Positions 59,593 through 64,000 of a stretch of 64,000 bases of DNA are shown in pieces. Made by a program: the position numbers and the translations under genes. The stretch is from assembly GCF_032102965.1 (NCBI RefSeq), contig NZ_CP134880.1, positions 1,364,001 to 1,428,000 of the forward strand, written 5' to 3'. The notes under the pieces are model-generated. The model had not been told where the DNA came from. It ran no database searches and was given only the letters and a program-made list of their open reading frames with translations. This DNA is from Demequina capsici (lineage in GTDB: Bacteria > Actinomycetota > Actinomycetes > Actinomycetales > Demequinaceae). How positions within the stretch are numbered: position 1 is the stretch's first letter; every line of letters starts with the position of its first letter.

Positions 59593-60177
59593 GGCAGTGG
59601 GCTCGTCAGGGTCCGGGGTGGCGCGCGCAGCTCCGCGGACCCGGGCGAGCACATCGCGCACGTATCCGAGCCCGGCCCACCAGTACAGCACCGCAGCGAC
59701 GCACGCGCCGATGACGGCAAGCGCGTGCACGGGGTTCCACCGCGCGAAAGCCAGATAGGCGAGCGGCAGGAACACGTAGAGGAGCGCCGTCGCGACCTTC
59801 CCGATGAACGTGACCTGAGGTGTGACGACCCCGCGCGAGCGTCCGACGAGCAGCGCCGCGCCGACGGCGGCGTCGCGGAGCAGGAGTATCACCACCAGCC
59901 ACCACGGGATGATCGTGCGCAACGCGAGGCCGAGGACGACGACGATGGTCAGCAGCCTGTCGGCCGTGGGATCGAGGATCCGGCCCAGCGCCGTCACCTG
60001 GCCCCACCTGCGGGCCAGGTATCCGTCGAGGAAGTCCGACACCCCTGCTGCTGCGAGCGCGGCGATCGCCCAGCCGTCGTGGTGGGTGACGAGCAGCGCT
60101 CCGAACGCGAAGACCAGGCCGATCCGCACCATGCTGATGAGGTTCGGGACCGTCCAGACTTCACGCGAGGGCTCCAC
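59590..60177 (-). CDS. CDP-alcohol phosphatidyltransferase
   Basis: Membrane enzyme of phospholipid head-group synthesis. 195 residues, about five to six helices. The signature is complete: D48, D51-G52, A55-R56, G65, D69 and D73. Probably PgsA-type (phosphatidylglycerophosphate synthase) or cardiolipin synthase; motif alone cannot decide. The GTG start at 60177 is preceded by TAGACT with a 7-base gap, indicating a leaderless mRNA. Confidence 0.88.
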   Translation of the reverse strand: MEPSREVWTVPNLISMVRIGLVFAFGALLVTHHDGWAIAALAAAGVSDFLDGYLARRWGQVTALGRILDPTADRLLTIVVVLGLALRTIIPWWLVVILLLRDAAVGAALLVGRSRGVVTPQVTFIGKVATALLYVFLPLAYLAFARWNPVHALAVIGACVAAVLYWWAGLGYVRDVLARVRGAARATPDPDEPTA

Positions 60178-60184
60178 CCCGCAG

Positions 60185-60190
60185 AGTCTA
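60185..60190 (-). promoter_or_regulatory. Leaderless -10 box of phosphatidyltransferase gene
   Basis: TAGACT on the minus strand, 7 bases before the GTG start at 60177. Confidence 0.55.
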
Positions 60191-60213
60191 GACGTGCATG
60201 GCTGCCAGCGACG

Positions 60214-60363
60214 TCAGTCCTTGAGACCCTTCTCGGCCATCACCTTGTCGACCGTCTCGGCAGCCACCCGCGCGGCCTCGTCCTCGGTGGCGCCACGCGC
60301 GAGCTCCTTGGCACGGATCTGCTCGAAGGTGTACCGACGGGTGTCTGTGGCCTTGCCGTCCAT
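60214..60363 (-). CDS. 49-residue small protein, unknown function
   Basis: Short gene between the phosphatidyltransferase and methyltransferase genes. The protein is highly charged and predicted helical: it opens MDGKATDTRRYTFEQIRAKE and has an ELARGATEDEAARVAAETVD segment and a KGLKD end. GGAG lies 7 bases before the ATG and TAGGCT (60409-60414, minus) about 45 bases before it, so it looks expressed. Similar short YTFEQIRAKELARGA proteins are known in actinobacteria as far as I recall; no function is established. No membrane segment or signal peptide. Confidence 0.7.
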   Translation of the reverse strand: MDGKATDTRRYTFEQIRAKELARGATEDEAARVAAETVDKVMAEKGLKD

Positions 60364-60408
60364 GAGAGTCTCCGTTCGTCGAGCGCGAACCTCGTCGTCC
60401 GCCTCTCC

Positions 60409-60414
60409 AGCCTA
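60409..60414 (-). promoter_or_regulatory. Candidate -10 box of small gene
   Basis: TAGGCT on the minus strand in the gap after the methyltransferase gene, giving a leader of about 40 bases with GGAG. Confidence 0.4.
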
Positions 60415-60452
60415 GCCGCGAGGGTGCGCGGGGGTGCGTCGACCTGTCTCCG

Positions 60453-61109
60453 TCACGGCGACGGGGCCGTGGCCACCAGCACGGTGTCGAGGCGGTCGAC
60501 AGGGATGCCCTGCCTGACGGAGACGCGCGGCCTGGTAGAAGTCTGCACGCGCCACCCCTCAGCAAGTCTGGACGAGGCGGCGAGCTCCTCGGCGCGGAAC
60601 CTCGTGTGCCGCCGAGGACCCGCCAGCTCCTCGGGCTCGTCCGGGTGATGGCCGACGAACAGCAGAGTGCCTCCCGGCGCGACCGCGTCGATCGCCGCGG
60701 ACAGGACTCGTTCCCGCAGGACCGCGTCCTCGTGCAGGTAGTGGCACGCCACCAGGTCCCAGGCGCGGTCGGGCTGCCAGCGCGCGAGCTCGGCCTCGAT
60801 CAGGTCGCACCTTGCCGTGAGGCCGCGCCGCCCCGCCTCGCGCCGGGCCCTGTCGAGCGCCGGTGCGGCACCGTCCAGACCGGTCGCATGCCATCCGTGC
60901 TCGGCGAGCCACAGCACGTCGCCGCCCTCACCGCATCCGAGGTCGAGCGCGGTCCCGGGCTCGAGCGTCGACGCTACCTCCGCGAGCGCCGGGTTGACGT
61001 GCCCCGACCACGCGCTGCCTTCGGCGTAGCGGTCGTGCCAGAAGGCGCGACGCGCGAGGTCTGGAGGGACTGGCAGCGGCGAGGCGTGCGACGGCGATTC
61101 GTGCTCCAC
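60453..61109 (-). CDS. SAM-dependent class I methyltransferase
   Basis: 218 residues, single Rossmann domain. Motif I LDLGCGEGGDVLWLA, motif II ending HATGLDGAAPALDRA, then DLVACHYLHE and APGGTLLFVGHHP. The closest character is that of small-molecule methyltransferases of the TehB/thiopurine-like kind; substrate unknown. GTG 61109 with TATCCT 6 bases upstream, so leaderless. The N-terminal FWHDRYAEGSAWSG segment is common in this subfamily. Confidence 0.85.
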   Translation of the reverse strand: MEHESPSHASPLPVPPDLARRAFWHDRYAEGSAWSGHVNPALAEVASTLEPGTALDLGCGEGGDVLWLAEHGWHATGLDGAAPALDRARREAGRRGLTARCDLIEAELARWQPDRAWDLVACHYLHEDAVLRERVLSAAIDAVAPGGTLLFVGHHPDEPEELAGPRRHTRFRAEELAASSRLAEGWRVQTSTRPRVSVRQGIPVDRLDTVLVATAPSP

Positions 61110-61115
61110 GGGCCC

Positions 61116-61121
61116 AGGATA
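61116..61121 (-). promoter_or_regulatory. Leaderless -10 box of methyltransferase gene
   Basis: TATCCT on the minus strand ends 6 bases before GTG 61109. It lies back to back with the -10 box of the next plus-strand gene (61163-61168). Confidence 0.55.
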
Positions 61122-61162
61122 GGCGCGGCGCGCCGCGAATCCCGGTCCCGGGTGCCGCTCGG

Positions 61163-61168
61163 TAGTCT
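61163..61168 (+). promoter_or_regulatory. Leaderless -10 box of MarR-type gene
   Basis: TAGTCT ends 6 bases before ATG 61175; divergent from the methyltransferase promoter. Confidence 0.6.
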
Positions 61169-61174
61169 TATCGC

Positions 61175-61633
61175 ATGACGGAGAACCCGCTGGACGAGCG
61201 TGAATGGGCCCTGTGGCGATCGTTCGCCCTGATGTCCCGTCAACTGTGGAACCGTGTCGAGCAGCGGCTGCAGGCGGAGGCGGGCATCTCGGCGGCCGAC
61301 TTCGAGATCCTTCACGCGCTCTGGACCGCGGACCAGCATCGGGTTCGCGTAGGCGCGCTCGGCGAGATGCTCATGTGGGAGAAGTCCCGCATCTCGCATC
61401 AGGTCTCCCGCATGGAGCGCCGGGGGCTGGTCGAGCGCGTGGTCTGCGAGGAGGACCTCCGCGGCACGTGGGTGGGGCTCACCTCGGAAGGCTCCGAGGT
61501 GCTGGCGCCGGCCCTTCTCGTCTTCGCGAGGGCGGTGCGCGAGGCCTACACCTCGCGCCTGACCCCTGACATCGCGCCGCAGTTCGCGGCGACGATGATG
61601 CGGGTCGTCATGGCGACCGATCCCACCGCCTGA
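61175..61633 (+). CDS. MarR-family transcriptional regulator
   Basis: 152 residues, winged helix with VGALGEMLMWEKSRISHQVSRMERRGLVERVV and the wing EEDLRGTWVGLTSEG. N-terminal WALWRSFALMSRQLWNRVEQ is the dimerisation helix. It lies 3 bases before an FAD oxidoreductase gene, so the two are probably cotranscribed and functionally linked. No obvious palindrome was found in the divergent spacer. Confidence 0.88.
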   Translation: MTENPLDEREWALWRSFALMSRQLWNRVEQRLQAEAGISAADFEILHALWTADQHRVRVGALGEMLMWEKSRISHQVSRMERRGLVERVVCEEDLRGTWVGLTSEGSEVLAPALLVFARAVREAYTSRLTPDIAPQFAATMMRVVMATDPTA

Positions 61634-61636
61634 CCT

Positions 61637-62719
61637 GTGGACGTCGCCGTCATCGGCGCAGGTCAGGCCGGGCTGGCAGTCGCCTTCCACCTGAGGGACC
61701 TCGGCGCGCGGCTGGCCGTGCTCGACGCGGGCCCCACGGCAGGCGGTGCGTGGCAGCATCGGTGGCCGTCCCTGACGCTCGGACGGACCCACCGGCTCGC
61801 AGACCTGCCGGGGATGCGCGAGCTCGGCCTCTCGTTCGACGACGTGCCTTCCGGCCTCCCTGCTCGCGATGCCGTCCCCGGGGTGCTCGCGCAATACGAG
61901 CGTGCGTACGGGCTCCCCGTCGCGAGACCTGTGCGCGTCACCCGGGTGACGAGGACGCAGGGCGTGTTCTTGCTCGAGGCGGCGCCGGGCAGTGAGGTCC
62001 CGGTGCTCGAGTCACGGGTCGTCGTCAGCGCCACAGGCACCTGGACCAGGCCTCGTCAGCCTGTCGTCCCTGGCATCGACATGTTTCAGGGCTCACAGCT
62101 CACCACCCCCGAGTATCCCGGCGCTGGGGCGTTCGCAGGGATGCGCGTCGCCGTCATCGGTGGTGGGCTCTCAGCGCTGGGGTTCATGGACGAGCTGGCA
62201 GGTACCGCGTCCGAGATCCGCTGGTACACGCGTCGACCGCCCCAGATCATCGAGGACGCCTCGTCGGAGCTGGGCCTCGCCCGTGGGCGCGCCGCCGTGG
62301 CAGCGCAGGACGCCGCCGCGTCGGCCGGCCTGCCCCTGCCGTCGATCGTGTCCGCCACGGGGATCCCTCTCACCCCGCCCGTACGCAGGCTGCGCGCGCG
62401 AGGTCTGCTGCATGCGCATCCGATGCCGGTGCGCCTGTCCCCCGTCGGCCTCGTCAGCGCCGACGGCACGACCTGGGAGGCCGACGCGATCATCTGGGCT
62501 ATCGGGTTCGAGCCCGCGCTGGACCATCTGCGCCCGCTCGGCGTACCCGGCACAGGGGGTGGGCTCCGCGTGGACAAGGGCCGGGTCGCGGGCATGCCGG
62601 GCCTCATGCTTGCCGGCTACGCGGGACAGGCCTCCACCATCTCCGCATCACGAGCTGCCCGAGCGACGGCGGCCTTCGCACGTGCCTACCTCGCGGGTTC
62701 CACCGACTGGCCGGTCTGA
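61637..62719 (+). CDS. FAD-dependent NAD(P)-binding oxidoreductase
   Basis: 360 residues, flavin-monooxygenase/thioredoxin-reductase-like. FAD loop GAGQAGLA at 7-14, the middle ATGTWTRPRQP segment, the NAD(P) loop VIGGGLSALG, and the C-terminal ATG-like WAIGFEP. The related proteins oxidise small molecules or act as dithiol/flavin reductases; no specific substrate is visible. GTG start 3 bases after the MarR gene. Confidence 0.82.
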   Translation: MDVAVIGAGQAGLAVAFHLRDLGARLAVLDAGPTAGGAWQHRWPSLTLGRTHRLADLPGMRELGLSFDDVPSGLPARDAVPGVLAQYERAYGLPVARPVRVTRVTRTQGVFLLEAAPGSEVPVLESRVVVSATGTWTRPRQPVVPGIDMFQGSQLTTPEYPGAGAFAGMRVAVIGGGLSALGFMDELAGTASEIRWYTRRPPQIIEDASSELGLARGRAAVAAQDAAASAGLPLPSIVSATGIPLTPPVRRLRARGLLHAHPMPVRLSPVGLVSADGTTWEADAIIWAIGFEPALDHLRPLGVPGTGGGLRVDKGRVAGMPGLMLAGYAGQASTISASRAARATAAFARAYLAGSTDWPV

Positions 62720-62742
62720 CAGGATTCGTCGTCGCACGGCAT

Positions 62743-62763
62743 GCGCAGGTGCGGGCACTGCGC
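62743..62763. terminator. Weak hairpin between convergent genes
   Basis: GCGCAG (62743-62748) pairs with CTGCGC (62758-62763) over 6 bp. It is the only hairpin in the 54-base convergent gap, and short for a terminator. Confidence 0.35.
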
Positions 62764-62773
62764 GGGACACGGT

Positions 62774-64000
62774 TCAGAGCGAGTCGGCCACCCGCCGCGC
62801 CGCCTCGAAGTGCGTGCCGTAGCGGTGAGCGGTGATCGACACCGCCTGCTCGCGCAGGAACGGGGTGAGCTCCAGATGAGGCGAGGCCGTCACCGTGTGG
62901 TCGAACACCGAGACGACGGTGTTCCCCACGAGCCGACCGACCGCGCGTACACGGGTCCCCTGGTGCGCCGAGGCCCGCAGGATGCACATCGCGTCGTCCT
63001 CGAGCCTCAACTCCACGTCGAGCTCGTCGAGCGCGAGCGCGAGCGGCCCTGGCAACGGGATCGGGGCCGACACCACGCCCTCGCCGCCGGTGACGAAGTG
63101 AGCGGCGCACGCCCTGATGAGCTCGTCGGTCGATGCCTCCCCATCCCACCGGATGTCCACCTCCGCAGGCCGGTACCGAAGCGCGTCGATCTCGCAGGCG
63201 AGCGCGGTACGGTCGAGCGCCGTGCCGTACTGCTCAGCCCATGCACGCTCGTCCGCTGCGACGGCGCTGCGCACCCACGCGGGCGCCTGCGCGCGGTCGA
63301 GGAAGGCGCGGAGTCGAGGCGAGGTCGGTTCGGCGTCCTCGATCTCGGTGCGCTCCCAGTCGACGAGCGCGGACAGGTAATGCGGTCCGCCCGCCTTGAA
63401 CGTCGGCCCGACCACGGAGCGCTTCCAGCCGCCGAACGGCTGACGCTGCACGATCGCACCGGTGATGCCACGGTTCACGTACGCGTTGCCCGCCTCGACG
63501 CGGTCGAGCCAATGCGACACCTCTGCAGGGTCCAGGGAGTGGATGCCTGCGGTGAGGCCGTAGTCCACGGCGTTCTGCAGATGGATCGCGTCGTCGAGCG
63601 TGGCGACCGCGAGCACGGAGAGCACGGGCCCGAAGCACTCCGTCATGTGGAAGAACGAGCCCGGCCGCGTGCCTGCCTTCAGGGCCGGAGTCCAGGCGCG
63701 TCCCGTCTCGTCAAGGGGGGTGGGCTCCACGATCCACCGCTCCCCCGGCTCGAGGGCCGTGAGCGCGCGGCGCAGCTTGCCCGAGGCGGGCTCGATCAGC
63801 GGCCCCATCTGAGTGCGGGGCTCGTCGGCCGGCCCTGCGGTGAGGGACCGGACCGCGTCCTCGAGCTGGGTGAGGAACCGATGCGAGGTGGCGACCGTGC
63901 CGACGGCGATTACGAGCGACGCTGCAGAGCACTTCTGGCCGGCGTGACCGTAGGCGGATGCGACGATGTCCTTCACCGCGAGGTCGAGGTCCGCGGATGG
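62774..64000 (-). CDS. Delta-1-pyrroline-5-carboxylate dehydrogenase (PutA-type), N-terminal part outside window
   Basis: Second step of proline catabolism, NAD-dependent oxidation of glutamate semialdehyde to glutamate. About 408 residues of the C-terminal part are visible and the frame stays open to the right edge. Catalytic cysteine in GHAGQKCSAAS (codon 63929-63931), MTECFGPVLSV, and NAYVNRGITGAIVQRQPFGG match class 4 aldehyde dehydrogenases of the PutA type. After the ALDH core a 170-residue C-terminal domain follows, as in large bifunctional PutA proteins. Whether an N-terminal proline dehydrogenase domain is fused cannot be seen. Confidence 0.88.
   Translation of the reverse strand, partial: PSADLDLAVKDIVASAYGHAGQKCSAASLVIAVGTVATSHRFLTQLEDAVRSLTAGPADEPRTQMGPLIEPASGKLRRALTALEPGERWIVEPTPLDETGRAWTPALKAGTRPGSFFHMTECFGPVLSVLAVATLDDAIHLQNAVDYGLTAGIHSLDPAEVSHWLDRVEAGNAYVNRGITGAIVQRQPFGGWKRSVVGPTFKAGGPHYLSALVDWERTEIEDAEPTSPRLRAFLDRAQAPAWVRSAVAADERAWAEQYGTALDRTALACEIDALRYRPAEVDIRWDGEASTDELIRACAAHFVTGGEGVVSAPIPLPGPLALALDELDVELRLEDDAMCILRASAHQGTRVRAVGRLVGNTVVSVFDHTVTASPHLELTPFLREQAVSITAHRYGTHFEAARRVADSL

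Overview
The window is GC-rich DNA from an actinobacterium, most likely a member of the Micrococcales (a Demequina/Cellulomonas-type organism; the rank is an inference). The support is a set of actinobacterial hallmark genes: mihF (28656-28970), rbpA (50916-51251), pafB/pafC (41874-43755), the helicase helY (45754-48489), a GarA-type FHA protein with an FtsR-type MerR regulator (58377-59556), a degenerate PriA and a polyprenol-phosphate-mannose synthase. Genes are tightly packed. GTGA, ATGA or TGATG overlaps join many neighbours, and no gap exceeds about 130 bases. No rRNA, tRNA, CRISPR array, insertion sequence or prophage was seen.

Layout. (1) 1-773 is the 3' part of aroE. (2) 870-13916 is a complete monoderm type IV pilus locus: pilB, pilT, pilC, the major pilin, two further prepilin-like proteins, a PilX-like beta-rich surface protein, prepilin peptidase pilD, and pilM-pilN-pilO. 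It sits inside the shikimate genes, which resume as aroC-aroK-aroB-aroQ (14001-17259) and lead into efp. (3) 17997-19757 is a large membrane protein, probably a GT-C-type glycosyltransferase, placed between efp and nusB. (4) 19838-29848 is the pyrimidine block: nusB, then pyrR-pyrB-pyrC-carA-carB-pyrF with a PyrR-binding RNA motif just ahead of pyrR, followed by mihF-gmk-rpoZ. (5) 29860-41873 holds coaBC, metK, priA, fmt-rsmB, the riboflavin operon rpe-ribD-ribE-ribBA-ribH, and hisE-hisG. (6) 41874-51251 holds pafBC, tatA-tatC, a diacylglycerol-kinase-like gene, helY, lnt-ppm1 and convergent rbpA. (7) 51309-53989 is a small accessory patch: a divergent EamA transporter/MarR pair with a double palindromic operator, an anchored secreted protein of unknown function and a flavodoxin. 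(8) 54084-61109, minus strand, holds pyruvate carboxylase, two MerR regulators, the FHA protein, a CDP-alcohol phosphatidyltransferase, a 49-codon gene and a methyltransferase. (9) 61175-64000 holds a MarR regulator with an FAD oxidoreductase, and the C-terminal half of a delta-1-pyrroline-5-carboxylate dehydrogenase that runs off the right edge.

How it works together. Most of the window is core metabolism (chorismate, UMP, riboflavin, CoA, SAM and histidine entry) plus the information machinery coupled to it. The adaptive elements are the pilus locus, the membrane glycosyltransferase-like gene and the MarR-controlled modules. A recurrent regulatory theme is visible: many genes have a TANNNT -10 box ending 6-8 bases before the start codon, as expected for leaderless mRNAs. 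In four places the TAG stop of the upstream gene forms the first three bases of the next gene's -10 box. I see no clearly new defence or biosynthetic system. The most promising leads are the unusual pilus components and their internal hairpin, the PyrR RNA site, the MarR double operator, the FHA protein that lacks the usual phospho-switch motif, and the 49-residue conserved-looking gene.
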